Assembly (NCBI RefSeq): GCF_900113255.1
Contig: NZ_FOOR01000013.1
Location: 1-64,000 of the forward strand
Direction of reading: 5' to 3'
Length of the DNA stretch: 64,000 bases
Origin: Novosphingobium sp. CF614
GTDB taxonomy: Bacteria; Pseudomonadota; Alphaproteobacteria; Sphingomonadales; Sphingomonadaceae
Notes under the pieces: generated by a model
The model's input: only the letters and a program-made list of their open reading frames with translations
What the model was told of the DNA's origin: nothing
Databases searched by the model: none
Part shown: positions 1-8,534 of the stretch, piece after piece
Layout of the letters: the number at the start of each line of letters is the position of its first letter
How positions within the stretch are numbered: the stretch's first letter is position 1
Made by a program: the position numbers and the translations under genes

Positions 1-113
1 CCCAGTTCCTTGCGTATCTGACCGAACAACACTTTGCGACGCCCCTTCGGGATGAACACAACGTGGTATTTGCACTCCCATCTCGTGTGGCTTAAACTCT
101 GGTACTCGCTCAT
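1..113 (-). mobile_element. tnpA: IS200/IS605-family transposase TnpA, N-terminal part (cut by window edge)
   Basis: The minus-strand reading starts at an ATG at 111-113 and gives MSEYQSLSHTRWECKYHVVF, followed by IPKGRRK, and is still open at base 1. This is the characteristic start of the small Y1 tyrosine transposases of IS200/IS605 elements, which move single-stranded DNA using stem-loops at their ends. Only about 37 residues are in the window, so the catalytic HUH motif and tyrosine are not visible and integrity cannot be judged. The hairpin at 197-213 lies where the element's subterminal hairpin would be expected. Confidence 0.85.
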
Positions 114-196
114 CGTGACATTCCTTTCGTGTGCTTGGCGGCTCACGAAAGCAAATGTCGCGATGGGTTCCCGGATACGTCAAACTATGATGGTCT

Positions 197-213
197 CCCC
201 GGCATAGCCGGGG
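197..213. repeat. Hairpin likely marking one end of the IS200-type element
   Basis: CCCCGGC and GCCGGGG form a perfect 7-bp stem around an ATA loop, 84 bases upstream of the transposase start. IS200/IS605 elements carry subterminal imperfect hairpins that TnpA recognises, so this is a reasonable left-end hairpin. It could also act as a terminator for the dehydrogenase gene that ends at 257 on the minus strand. The exact element boundary cannot be set here. Confidence 0.5.
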
Positions 214-256
214 GATTACCTTTTGGATTTAATGATTCAAATTATATTTTTGAGAA

Positions 257-1705
257 TTAAATACTTATACAAACGTACTTAATTTCCACATAGTCATCTA
301 TACCGTATTTCGATCCCTCCCGGCCGATGCCGGAAGATTTCACTCCACCAAAGGGAGCCGCCTCGGTTGAGATGATCCCGGTATTTATCCCGACGATGCC
401 ATACTCCAGCGCTTCCGCGACGCGGAACACGCGGCCGAGGTCGCGGGCATAGAAATAGGCCGCGAGACCGAATTCCGTGTCGTTGGCGCGTTTGATGACA
501 TCGGCTTCGTCACCGAACCGGAACAGGGGCGCCAACGGACCGAAGGTTTCTTCACGGGCCACGGCGGCGTCATCGGGCACGTCGACCAGGATGGTGGGTT
601 CGAAGAACAGGCCGCCCAGATCATGGGGCTTGCCGCCGGTCACCACCGCCGCGCCCTTGGCCACTGCATCGGCTATGTGCTCCTCGACCTTGGCCACCGC
701 CTTCTCGTCGATCAGCGGCCCTATGGTGACCCCGTCCTCCATCCCGTTGCCGATGCGCAGCCGGGAGACGGCGATCTTCAGCCTGTCGACGAATGCGTCG
801 TAGATTCCGTCCTGCACATAGAGCCGGTTGGCGCAGACGCAGGTCTGTCCGTTGTTGCGGTATTTCGACATCAGCGCACCTTCGACGGCGGCATCGAGAT
901 CCGCGTCATCGAAGACGATGAAGGGTGCGTTGCCGCCGAGTTCCAGGGAAAGCTTTTTGATGTCCTTGGCACATTGCGCCATCAGCTGGCTGCCGATCTC
1001 GGTCGAGCCGGTGAACGTCAGCTTGCGCACGATCGGGTTGCTGGTGAGTTCCGCCCCCACCTGCCCCGCCGAACCGGTCACCACGCTGAGGACCCCTTTC
1101 GGAATTCCTGCCCGTTCCGCCAGCTCGGCCAAAGCCAACGCGGAAAACGGCGTCTGCGAAGCGGGTTTGAGCACCATGGTACAGCCCGCGGCCAACGCCG
1201 GGCCAGCCTTGCGGGTAATCATGGCGGACGGAAAGTTCCACGGCGTGATCGCCGCGGTAACGCCGATCGGCTGCTTCAGGACGATTACCCGCTTGTCCGG
1301 CTGATGACCGGGAATGACATCGCCGTAGATCCGCTTGCCTTCCTCCCCGAACCATTCGAGAAACGACGCGGCATAAGCGATCTCACCGCGAGCCTCGACA
1401 AGCGGCTTGCCCTGCTCAAGGGTCATCATGCGCGCCAGATCTTCCTGATGCTCCATCATCAGCTCGTACCAGCGGCGCATCCGGACCGCCCTGTCCTTGG
1501 CCGTCAACGCGCGCCAGGCGGGCAGCGCCCGGTCGGCCGCTACAATGGCGCGCCGCGTTTCGGCCGCACCCATGTTGGGAACGCTGCCGATCGCCTGTCC
1601 GGTTGCGGGATTGGTGACCGTGATCGTCCGGCCGTCCATGGCATCGGTCCACTCGCCGTCGACATAGGCCTGCTGGCGGAACAGCGACGGATCGTTCAGT
1701 TGCAC
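257..1705 (-). CDS. gabD: NAD(P)-dependent succinate-semialdehyde dehydrogenase
   Basis: This 482-residue aldehyde dehydrogenase oxidises succinate semialdehyde to succinate with NAD(P)+ in the cytosol, the last step of GABA or 4-hydroxybutyrate breakdown. The catalytic Glu lies in LELGGNAP (E255) and the nucleophile Cys in NNGQTCVCANR (C289). The stretch around C289 is almost the same as in E. coli GabD, and the length matches that enzyme. The coenzyme-binding region has the usual TPWNFPSAM and LKPASQTP motifs. It is followed upstream on the same strand by a Baeyer-Villiger-type monooxygenase, so the physiological aldehyde may come from a cyclic ketone or lactone route rather than GABA; that part is inference. 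Confidence 0.9.
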   Translation of the reverse strand: MQLNDPSLFRQQAYVDGEWTDAMDGRTITVTNPATGQAIGSVPNMGAAETRRAIVAADRALPAWRALTAKDRAVRMRRWYELMMEHQEDLARMMTLEQGKPLVEARGEIAYAASFLEWFGEEGKRIYGDVIPGHQPDKRVIVLKQPIGVTAAITPWNFPSAMITRKAGPALAAGCTMVLKPASQTPFSALALAELAERAGIPKGVLSVVTGSAGQVGAELTSNPIVRKLTFTGSTEIGSQLMAQCAKDIKKLSLELGGNAPFIVFDDADLDAAVEGALMSKYRNNGQTCVCANRLYVQDGIYDAFVDRLKIAVSRLRIGNGMEDGVTIGPLIDEKAVAKVEEHIADAVAKGAAVVTGGKPHDLGGLFFEPTILVDVPDDAAVAREETFGPLAPLFRFGDEADVIKRANDTEFGLAAYFYARDLGRVFRVAEALEYGIVGINTGIISTEAAPFGGVKSSGIGREGSKYGIDDYVEIKYVCISI

Positions 1706-1789
1706 GCGCTTACCTCGCCAAGCGGCCGCAAGGGCAAACGGCCTCGTGATTTTGAAACAAGGGAGGCGCCCGCCATCCCGAGCCGCCTG

Positions 1790-3460
1790 TCAATCGACCA
1801 GTTCACTTTCGGATTCCTTCTCGAGCTTGAAGCCGCGGTAATTGTCCTGGACGACGTTCGCGAGCGTTTCGCGGAAAGCGCCGAGGCCGCCCATGTAAAA
1901 ATAGATGGTGTTCTTCTTGCCCGGTATGTTCGCGCCAAAGATCCAGGAATCGGCTTTGGGGAACAGCGTCTGGCTTGCGATTTCCGCGCAAGTCCGGGTC
2001 CAAGCGGCTTCGGCGTCGGACGCGGGCTCGATCGTCGCATAGCCGTTGCGTTCCATATGATCGATCGCCTGGGCGATCCATTCCACTTCCGTTTCGATCG
2101 AGGGCGGAAGATTGGTGAAGGGACCGTTGGGGCCAAGCACCATGAACATGTTCGGGAACCCGGATGTTCCCAGGGATAGGTAGGCCGATGGCCCGTCCTT
2201 CCAGTGGTCCTGGATGCGGACGCCCTTTCTGCCGCGCAAGTCCATCCGCTTGTAATTGCCGTCCACCGCATCAAAGCCGGTGGCGAACACGAGGATGTCG
2301 AGTTCATGCTCCACCCCGTCCGCCGTTTTCACGCCCTTCGGCGTCATCGCCGTGATCGGGTTCTCGCCGATATGGACAAGCTCTACATTGTCCCGATTGA
2401 AGGTCCGGTAATAGCCGCTATCGCATAGCGGGCGCTTGGCGTAGAGATCCTTGGGCTTCAGCTTCCGGGCGGTCTCCGGATCCTTGACGATCTCGTCGAT
2501 CTTCCGGCGGATATAGTCCTGCGCGGCCTTGTTCGCGGCCTTGTTCGCGCCCTCGTCCGTCGCGATGTCGCAGAACGTCTCGAACATGAAGCGGAAGCCG
2601 CCGCCCTTTTCCCAGGCCCTGTCGAAGATGCGCTCGCGCTCTTCGGCGGAGACGCTGGACACCGGCACGTCACTTTCCGGAAAGCCGAAGGCCAGCGCGG
2701 ACTTGCGGACCGCCTCCCATATCCGGGGATAATCGTTCTTGATTTCCGCCAGTTCCGATCGGCTCAGCGGACCATTGCCGACGGGCACCGAATATTGCGG
2801 CGAGCGCTGGAAAACCGTCAAATGGCCGACCACCGGCGCGATCGCGGTTATGAGCTGGACCCCCGTCGAACCGGTGCCGACCACCCCCACGCGCTTGCCC
2901 TCGATTCCGGCATCGTCCGGCCAGCGCGAGGTATGGTAAATCTTGCCCCGGAAACTTTCGATTCCCTCGAATTTCGGAATGTTCGTCGCCGAAAGCAGCC
3001 CGACCGCGGTAATCAGATATTTGGCGGAATAGCGCTGACCGGTATCCGTCTCGAGTATCCAGCGCTTGGTATCGTCGTCGAACAGCGCGGACGTCACCCC
3101 GGTGTTGAGCCGGATGTTTCCATAAAGGCCATGCCGCTCGGCGACATGCTCAAGGTAGCGGAGGATTTCCGGCTGCGTGATATATTTGGAATGATGGTCC
3201 CAATCCCGCAGCAGATCGGTGTCCCAGGAATAGCAATAGACATGCGATTCCGAATCCGACAGCGCGCCCGGATAACGGTTCCAATGCCAGGTGCCGCCAA
3301 TGCCGCCGGCCTTGTCAAAGGCCAGCGCATTCAGGCCCACGTCATCGCGAAGTTTCTTGAGGGCATAAAGTCCCGAAAATCCGGTGCCGATAATTGCGGC
3401 ATCGAGGCAAGTAACCTCGCCATCACCGACAGCATTGACTTCATTCATCCTAGACTCCAA
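1790..3460 (-). CDS. Baeyer-Villiger-type flavin monooxygenase
   Basis: This is a class B flavoprotein monooxygenase of 556 residues that would insert oxygen next to a ketone using FAD and NADPH. An N-terminal FAD-binding motif (GTGFSG, residues 25-30) is followed by the Baeyer-Villiger fingerprint FRGKIYHTSRWP (170-181) and a second Rossmann motif GTGSTG (195-200) for NADPH. The family is typified by cyclohexanone and phenylacetone monooxygenases, and the length fits. A start five codons downstream (MNEVNAV) is also possible. It is probably co-transcribed with the aldehyde dehydrogenase 84 bp downstream and with the broken acyl-CoA dehydrogenase gene upstream. The natural ketone is not identifiable from sequence. 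Confidence 0.9.
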   Translation of the reverse strand: MESRMNEVNAVGDGEVTCLDAAIIGTGFSGLYALKKLRDDVGLNALAFDKAGGIGGTWHWNRYPGALSDSESHVYCYSWDTDLLRDWDHHSKYITQPEILRYLEHVAERHGLYGNIRLNTGVTSALFDDDTKRWILETDTGQRYSAKYLITAVGLLSATNIPKFEGIESFRGKIYHTSRWPDDAGIEGKRVGVVGTGSTGVQLITAIAPVVGHLTVFQRSPQYSVPVGNGPLSRSELAEIKNDYPRIWEAVRKSALAFGFPESDVPVSSVSAEERERIFDRAWEKGGGFRFMFETFCDIATDEGANKAANKAAQDYIRRKIDEIVKDPETARKLKPKDLYAKRPLCDSGYYRTFNRDNVELVHIGENPITAMTPKGVKTADGVEHELDILVFATGFDAVDGNYKRMDLRGRKGVRIQDHWKDGPSAYLSLGTSGFPNMFMVLGPNGPFTNLPPSIETEVEWIAQAIDHMERNGYATIEPASDAEAAWTRTCAEIASQTLFPKADSWIFGANIPGKKNTIYFYMGGLGAFRETLANVVQDNYRGFKLEKESESELVD

Positions 3461-3519
3461 TCCATGCCCTACATGTTATTCATGCTTGCCTGTTCGCTGC
3501 GGCGTATCCGCCAGCCATA

Positions 3520-4067
3520 TCAGGTCGCTCGTGATGCCCCCTGAAACTCGCGGATCATGTTGCGCGCGATGATGACTTGCTGGATCTGGCTTGTGCCCTC
3601 GTAGATCCGAAACAGCCGCACATCCCGGAAGAAGCGCTCGATACCGTATTCGCTCATATAGCCCGCGCCGCCGTGAATCTGGACGCAGCGATCCGCGACA
3701 CGCCCGCACATCTCGGTCGCGAAAAGCTTGGCACAGGAGGCCTCCGTGCTCACGTTCGCGCCCTCGTCGCGCTTCCGGGCGGCATCGAGCACCATGCACC
3801 GCGCCGCGTAGAGTTCGGCCTTGCTGTCGGACAGCATGGCCTGGATCAGCTGGAACTGCGCGACGGCGCGCCCGAACTGCTTGCGCTCCATCGCGAAGCG
3901 CAGGGTATCGTCAGGCCGAACAGGCCGAGCGCCTTCATCTGCTCGATGACATCGGCCGGAATGGCATCCGTTTCCGCGACCTCCTTTTCGCGCGGGATCA
4001 GCGCTTCGTCGACGAACCTGCCGATCGAAGCGAGCAGCGCGTCCAGAATCTCGGCGTCCCGGATCAT
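3520..4067 (-). pseudogene. Acyl-CoA dehydrogenase remnant with internal deletion and frameshift
   Basis: Two pieces of an acyl-CoA dehydrogenase sit in different frames. The first runs from an ATG at 4067 for about 55 residues (MIRDAEILDALL to KALGLFGLTIP), the normal N-terminal helix region. The second begins at FAMERKQFGRAVAQFQ and carries the conserved C-terminal half, including CVQIHGGAGYMSEYGIERFF and the IYEGTSQIQQ signature, to the stop at 3520. An intact member has about 380 residues (about 1,140 bp); only 548 bp remain, so roughly 600 bp covering the middle flavin-binding domain are gone and the reading frame is broken at about 3905. It cannot make a functional enzyme. Confidence 0.88.
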
Positions 4068-4076
4068 CGCCTTGTC

Positions 4077-4290
4077 CTATGCCCGGCCAGTCGGGTCGGC
4101 CCGCATCTGGCTGACCATGTGCTTGAGGCGGGGACCGATATCGTCCTCCAGCTTCTCCCGCGGGAGCACGAAGCTCGGGTCGCCGCAATTGAAAGCAAAC
4201 GTACCATGCTCGGGATGCACGAAGGGGACGCCCACCGAGTTCACGTCCCGCTCCCACTCCCCGATCGAAAGGCAATAGCCATAATCGGCA
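4077..4290 (-). pseudogene. IclR-family regulator remnant (C-terminal effector domain only)
   Basis: About 70 residues on the minus strand, from around YGYCLSIGEW through VGVPFVHPEHG to the stop at 4077, match the last part of the IclR C-terminal effector-binding domain. The N-terminal winged helix-turn-helix and most of the sensor domain are missing. Upstream of about 4290 the sequence changes into the tail of a CoA-transferase read on the opposite strand, so this is a rearrangement junction rather than a gene. It ends only 9 bp from the start of the broken acyl-CoA dehydrogenase. Confidence 0.7.
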
Positions 4291-4648
4291 GCGCGTGCGC
4301 GGAAGAATGGATTGCCTGCATCCATGCGGCGAAAGTGCCGGTCGGCCCGATCAACGACATTGCGCAGGCGCTGCGCGAACCGCAAGTCGCCGCGCGCGAC
4401 ATGCTCGTGAACATCCTCCCCCCAGGAACGAAGACTTCCAGATGATCGGCAGTCCGATCAAGCTGTCCGACACCCCGGTGACCTATGCCGCCGCCCCGCC
4501 GATGCTCGGCCAGCATACCGACGCGGTGCTGCGCGAACAGCTCGGCCTCACGCAAGCCCAGCTCGATTCACTGTCCTCGGCCGGAATCATCTCGCAACTC
4601 GGGCCGCAGGAAGCCAAGGGAAAGACACCAAAAATCGCCGTCGACTGA
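4290..4648 (+). pseudogene. CaiB/BaiF (family III) CoA-transferase remnant, 3' end with frameshift
   Basis: The plus strand encodes the C-terminal tail of a family III CoA-transferase in two frames. The first reads EEWIACIHAAKVPVGPINDI and then QALREPQVAARDMLVNI. After a shift near 4420-4440, at a run of Cs, the second frame reads NEDFQMIGSPIKLSDTPVTY and on to the stop at 4648. In intact family members these blocks are contiguous and lie at the end of a protein of about 400 residues. Everything upstream is missing and replaced by the IclR fragment on the other strand, so this is a dead fragment. Confidence 0.75.
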
Positions 4649-4650
4649 AT

Positions 4651-4697
4651 CCCAGGTCTCTTGGACCAAGACTCAATCTTCTCCCTTCGTCGTTGCG
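4651..4697. repeat. Partial copy (D) of the composite intergenic repeat
   Basis: CCAGGTCTCTTGG followed by AGACTC, CCCTTCGTC and TTGCG aligns with the module at 25042-25090 and with 44351-44390. It is the flank of the larger palindromic repeat seen near 16.7, 25.0 and 44.4 kb, here without the GC-rich palindrome arms. It lies between the CoA-transferase remnant and the LacI gene. Confidence 0.6.
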
Positions 4698-4732
4698 TCG
4701 GCGAATGCGGCCCGCGCCGCCAGGCAAACAGC

Positions 4733-5737
4733 TCAAGCCTTTCTGGCGGCAGTGCTCTTTCGAACGATCAGGTCATGCGGCAGCGTGATGTTCCTCAGGC
4801 TTTCCTGGCCGTCGTTCATGATCTCCAGAAGCAGGTGGACCGCTTGCAGCCCGATCTCGACAGTGGGCTGGGCGATGGTCGTAAGGCTGGGCCGCAAGAA
4901 ACGCGCGAAACGGATGTCGTCGAAACCTGCCACCGATATGTCCTGCGGGCAGCTCAGCCCGGCTGCCGCGACGGCTTCGGAAGCCCCGATCGCCATTTCA
5001 TCGCTGAAGCAGAATATGGCCGTCACCGCGTGATTCCGGATAAGCTTCTGGGCCTCCGTGAAGCCGGAACCTACCGAATAGTCCCCCTTCCCGATCTGCA
5101 GACTTGCCTGGATGCCATGCCGCTTCGCCGCGCTGCGCACACCTTTCAAACGGTCGCTGCTGATCGGGCTTGCCAAAGGCCCGGTGATGATTCCAATCGA
5201 CGAATGTCCCAGGCTTGCCAGATAGTCGATCATTTCGGCGGCGGCGCCGGCATTGTCGATGTGCACGCTTGAGACGGGCAGGCCCGGGCTGTATTCGCAG
5301 CCATTGACCACCGCCGCGTTGCTGCCCTGCTCCGATATCATGTCGGACAGGATATCGGGCACGCGGTGCCCCAGGAACACCAGTCCATCAACCTCCCGGC
5401 GCAGGAGCATCAGGGCGTACTGGCTTTCGAGTTCCGGATCATAGCGCGTATCGCCCAGGATGACCGAATAACCGGCATGGCGGGCGGCCTCCTCGGCCCC
5501 CCGGATGATGTTGGCGAAGAACGGGTTGGAAATGTCCGGCACGGTCACGAGGATTTTGGAGGCGCGGCTGGTGCGCAATGTCCTCGCGGCGCGATTGGGT
5601 TCGTACTTCAATTCCTCGATGACTTTGAGCACGCGGTCGCGCGTAGCCGCCTTCACCAGCGCCGGCTTGCTCAAAACTCGCGAAACCGTTGCTGTCGAGA
5701 CAGCAGCGCGGCGTGCAACGTCGATAATACTGGACAT
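4733..5737 (-). CDS. LacI-family transcriptional regulator
   Basis: This 334-residue protein is a LacI/GalR repressor. The N-terminal helix-turn-helix and hinge (SIIDVARRAAVSTATVSRVL, residues 3-22) are followed by a periplasmic-binding-protein-like sugar-sensing domain beginning at ILVTVPDISNPFFANI. Such proteins repress sugar uptake and catabolic genes next to their own gene. Its likely former targets are gone: the divergent side holds only an operator-like palindrome (5911-5926) and a scrap of a sugar isomerase. The protein itself looks complete, so it may regulate distant genes or be an orphan. The effector sugar is unknown. Confidence 0.92.
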   Translation of the reverse strand: MSSIIDVARRAAVSTATVSRVLSKPALVKAATRDRVLKVIEELKYEPNRAARTLRTSRASKILVTVPDISNPFFANIIRGAEEAARHAGYSVILGDTRYDPELESQYALMLLRREVDGLVFLGHRVPDILSDMISEQGSNAAVVNGCEYSPGLPVSSVHIDNAGAAAEMIDYLASLGHSSIGIITGPLASPISSDRLKGVRSAAKRHGIQASLQIGKGDYSVGSGFTEAQKLIRNHAVTAIFCFSDEMAIGASEAVAAAGLSCPQDISVAGFDDIRFARFLRPSLTTIAQPTVEIGLQAVHLLLEIMNDGQESLRNITLPHDLIVRKSTAARKA

Positions 5738-5910
5738 GTCCCAATTAATCCGGCGACGAAGCGTTTGTCGACCCTGATGTTGGCCCTGATATTGGCGGAA
5801 CCGTCATGGGCGCAGCGGCTGATACCCTTAGCGGCGCTCGATAGCGTGAGCCCGGCCCGATGCGGCGCCTGGGGCTCCCTTGACGACGATTTGAGATCGT
5901 GATAGCGCAT

Positions 5911-5926
5911 ATGTAAAGCATTACAT
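5911..5926. promoter_or_regulatory. LacI-type operator-like palindrome
   Basis: ATGTAAAGCATTACAT has six-base inverted arms, ATGTAA and TTACAT, around AGCA. LacI-family operators are typically 14-18 bp palindromes with TGTAA-type arms. It lies 174 bp upstream of the LacI start and directly ahead of the sugar-isomerase fragment, where an operator for a divergent sugar operon would be. The assignment rests on shape and position only. Confidence 0.45.
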
Positions 5927-5927
5927 C

Positions 5928-6176
5928 ATGCTTGTCTGGGACCAGAACACAATCACGAGAGAGGATACGAATGGCTCACCGCCAAGCGCTGCTTGCCATG
6001 GGATGGACCGGAAAGGGCCGCATGCCCGCCTGATCGATCTGGACGCCGCAGCCAGCAGCGACGCTTATTGCCAGGACCTGCAAGGGCGCGTCGCTGAACA
6101 CAACGTCTGCATCACCGAGCTTTCCACTCACCTGCAAGGGCAGCTCGTGGCGGTCCATCCCGCGAAAAGCGGGTGA
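5928..6176 (+). pseudogene. Sugar phosphate isomerase/epimerase remnant
   Basis: Within this 82-codon frame, residues 35-79 (about 6030-6164) read LIDLDAAASSDAYCQDLQG and then ITELSTHLQGQLVAVHPA. This is the conserved second strand-helix section of AP-endonuclease-2-fold (TIM-barrel) sugar isomerases, in which ELSTHLQGQLVAVHPAYD is typical. The match stops abruptly after HPA, a stop follows at 6174-6176, and the remaining two thirds of the barrel are missing. The first 30 residues do not look like the family's N terminus. It is best read as an internal fragment of a deleted sugar-catabolic gene once controlled by the adjacent LacI regulator. Confidence 0.65.
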
Positions 6177-6420
6177 GTTCTTATCAATGCAGGTTAGTAT
6201 CAAGATGCTCCCGGGTGACGGGTTCCGCGGAGGGCACGCGCGTTTCGCGGATCGAGGAGCGGAACTGTCAGGTCAAGATGGGCCGCGGTATCGTGGCTGT
6301 CCCGGCGGTCATTGTCCGGCCCGACACTCGTCCCCGACCGCTCCCGCAGCGTTGTTCCAGGCGATTGCCTTGCGTCGAGGCGTGAGACAGCCCAGTCAAC
6401 TTATCCCGCCGGCGCGGGCT

Positions 6421-8136
6421 TCAGTTCCCGCCGTCTTGTACCTGCGGCGATCCACAAAGGCGCGAACCAGGCGGTCCCCACTCCAGCAGGCGGTCCGCCT
6501 GCGCTCGCGCCTCGTCGGTCACTTCCGCGCCCGATAGCATTCGCGCGATCTCTTCCTTGCGCGCCGGCTCGTCCAGCAGGGTGACCGACGTGCGCGTCAC
6601 CGTGCCTTCGCTCGACTTGGCGATCATGTAGTGCCGGCCCCCGCGCGCCGCGACCTGCGGCGAATGCGTTACCGCCAGCAATTGGCCGCCGCTCGCCAGC
6701 CGCGCCAGCCTTTCGCCGATCGCCGAGGCGACCGCCCCGCCCACGCCCCGGTCGATCTCGTCGAAGATCACTGTCGCCGCCCCGCCTTCTTCGGCGAGGG
6801 CTACCTTGAGCGCGAGGATGAAGCGCGAGAGTTCGCCCCCGCTGGCGATCTTGGCAAGCGGGGCGAACCCGGCGCCGGGGTTGGTGCTAATCAGGAACTC
6901 GACCGCGTCCAGGCCGGCCGCGCCCCAGCGCTCCTCGGGCAGGCGCACCACCGATGTCTGGAAACGCGCCGCATCGAGCTTTAGCGGGGCGAGTTCGGCC
7001 GCCACCGCCGCATCGAGCCGTTTTGCCGCCGCGCGCCGCAAGTCGTGCAGCGCGCCGGCCCGCTCGCGATAGGCCAGCGCCGCCTTGCCCGCGGCCGCTT
7101 CCAGCCCCGCGAGGTGTTCATTCCCGCCTTCGATGGCATCGAGCGCGGCACGCATTTCGCGCATCCTGTCCGGCAGGTCGTCGACCTGGCAGGCATGCTT
7201 GCGGGCCGCCGCGCGCAATTCGAACAGGCGCGTCTCGATGCGGTCCAGCTCGGCCGGGTCGAAGGCCAGTGCCTCGGCCGCACGCTCCAGCTTGTCTTCC
7301 GCCTCGCCCGCCTCGATCACCGCCCGGTCCAGCGCCGCCAGCGCCTCGGCGAGCAGGGAATGCTCGCCGGCTATGCGATCGAGCCGCCGCGCCGCGCCGC
7401 GCAGGCCGGCAAGCGCCGAATCGGATCCGTTCCACAAGTGCTGGAGCGCGGCCAGGTCGTCGGCCAGCTTCTCTCCCTTCTGCATCTGGGTGCGGGCCAT
7501 GGCGAGCTGCTCCTCCTCACCCACCTCGGGCGCGAGAGCGGTCAGTTCGGCCAGGTGGGCCAGCAGCAGGTCCTGGTCCTCGGCGGCCCTGGCGACTTGC
7601 GCACGGGCGGCGTCGAGCAGGCCCTGCGCCGCGCGCCAGTCCTTCCACGCCGCCTCCACCCCGGCGACATCACCGCCGGCGAAGCGATCGAGCAGGGCCC
7701 GATGCCCGCGCGGATTGACGAGCCCGCGATCATCATGCTGACCGTGAATCTCGACCAGCGCGGGGGCGATTTCGCGCAGGAGCGCCACGCCCACCGGCTG
7801 GTCGTTGAGAAATGCCTTCGATCCCCCGTCAGCCTTGAGCTGGCGCTTCAGGATCAGCGGCTCCCCGGCCTCCACCTCCAGCTCGGCGGCCTGGATCACC
7901 GTGCGGACCGCCTCGGGCAGCATCGCGAAATCGAAGCTTGCGGTTACGCTTGCCCGCTCCTCCCCCGCGCGCACCAAGGTGCTGTCGGCCCGGTTGCCGA
8001 GCACGAGCCCCAGGGCATCGAGCAGGATCGACTTGCCCGCGCCCGTCTCACCGGTGAGGACACCGAGCCCTCCGGCGAAATCGAGATCGAGCGCCGCGAT
8101 CAGGACGATATTGCGGATGGAAAGCCGGCTCAGCAT
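6421..8136 (-). CDS. recN: DNA repair protein RecN
   Basis: RecN is an SMC-like ATPase that acts early in double-strand break repair. This 571-residue copy starts MLSRLSIRNIVLIAALDLDF and has the Walker A motif GETGAGKS near residue 29, long central coiled-coil arms rich in Ala, Glu and Leu, and the signature and Walker B region SGGELSRF with VIFDEIDRGVGG near the C terminus. The family normally ends shortly after the helix ARAQADRLLE; here about 19 further residues (from WGPPGSRL to QDGGN) follow, of low-complexity character. That tail may have been acquired when DNA downstream was lost. The upstream neighbour bamD is the usual partner in sphingomonads. Confidence 0.95.
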   Translation of the reverse strand: MLSRLSIRNIVLIAALDLDFAGGLGVLTGETGAGKSILLDALGLVLGNRADSTLVRAGEERASVTASFDFAMLPEAVRTVIQAAELEVEAGEPLILKRQLKADGGSKAFLNDQPVGVALLREIAPALVEIHGQHDDRGLVNPRGHRALLDRFAGGDVAGVEAAWKDWRAAQGLLDAARAQVARAAEDQDLLLAHLAELTALAPEVGEEEQLAMARTQMQKGEKLADDLAALQHLWNGSDSALAGLRGAARRLDRIAGEHSLLAEALAALDRAVIEAGEAEDKLERAAEALAFDPAELDRIETRLFELRAAARKHACQVDDLPDRMREMRAALDAIEGGNEHLAGLEAAAGKAALAYRERAGALHDLRRAAAKRLDAAVAAELAPLKLDAARFQTSVVRLPEERWGAAGLDAVEFLISTNPGAGFAPLAKIASGGELSRFILALKVALAEEGGAATVIFDEIDRGVGGAVASAIGERLARLASGGQLLAVTHSPQVAARGGRHYMIAKSSEGTVTRTSVTLLDEPARKEEIARMLSGAEVTDEARAQADRLLEWGPPGSRLCGSPQVQDGGN

Positions 8137-8224
8137 GTTCGCGAAGCGTTCTAGCGAAGAGCAAGGCCGCCGTCACCCCGCTTCGCACGAAGCCGGGCGT
8201 CGCATGCGCGCCCGGTCGGGTCGA

Positions 8225-8374
8225 TCAGGACATATGGTGCAGGAACTGGACGACTCCCGCGAGCCACACCAGGGCAAGCACCGCGCCGATCGTTTCAAGT
8301 TCCCAGGTCCAGCGCGTCCGGTATCGGGGAAACGACTGGCGCGGATATCCGCTATGTGTTTGGTTCGCCTTCAT
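8225..8374 (-). CDS. Small single-pass membrane protein (hypothetical)
   Basis: This 49-residue protein starts MKANQTHSGYPRQSFPRYR and ends in one hydrophobic helix (TIGAVLALVWLAGVVQFL) with the short tail HHMS. The start at 8374 is chosen because a GAGGA ribosome-binding site lies 8 bases upstream; a longer frame from 8440 has no such site. The basic N terminus and C-terminal anchor suggest an inner-membrane protein with a cytosolic N terminus. It sits between bamD and recN on the same strand. I do not recognise the family. Confidence 0.6.
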   Translation of the reverse strand: MKANQTHSGYPRQSFPRYRTRWTWELETIGAVLALVWLAGVVQFLHHMS

Positions 8375-8534
8375 GGCTAAAATCCTCGCGACCACTTTCG
8401 TCCGGATCATCCAAACCGGACGGGGGCATCCATGTCCCAACCTTCTGGTTGATTACATGAATCCGGTGTTCAAAAGGTAAATCGCGCGGTTGCGTCATGG
8501 TTCCCGCGACGCGCGCGTTTTCGCGCCGCGCCGA

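Larger units (their letters stand above)
5738..6420. other. Gene-poor stretch between lacI and recN (remnants and one operator)
   Basis: This stretch of about 680 bp contains the upstream region of the LacI gene, a palindrome at 5911-5926 and a sugar-isomerase fragment at 5928-6176. From 6177 to 6420 no coding signal, RNA gene or clear terminator is visible. The content suggests a deletion scar, with the regulator side and the recN side brought together. The coding sequence of recN runs about 20 residues past the usual end of the protein into this stretch. Confidence 0.6.
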
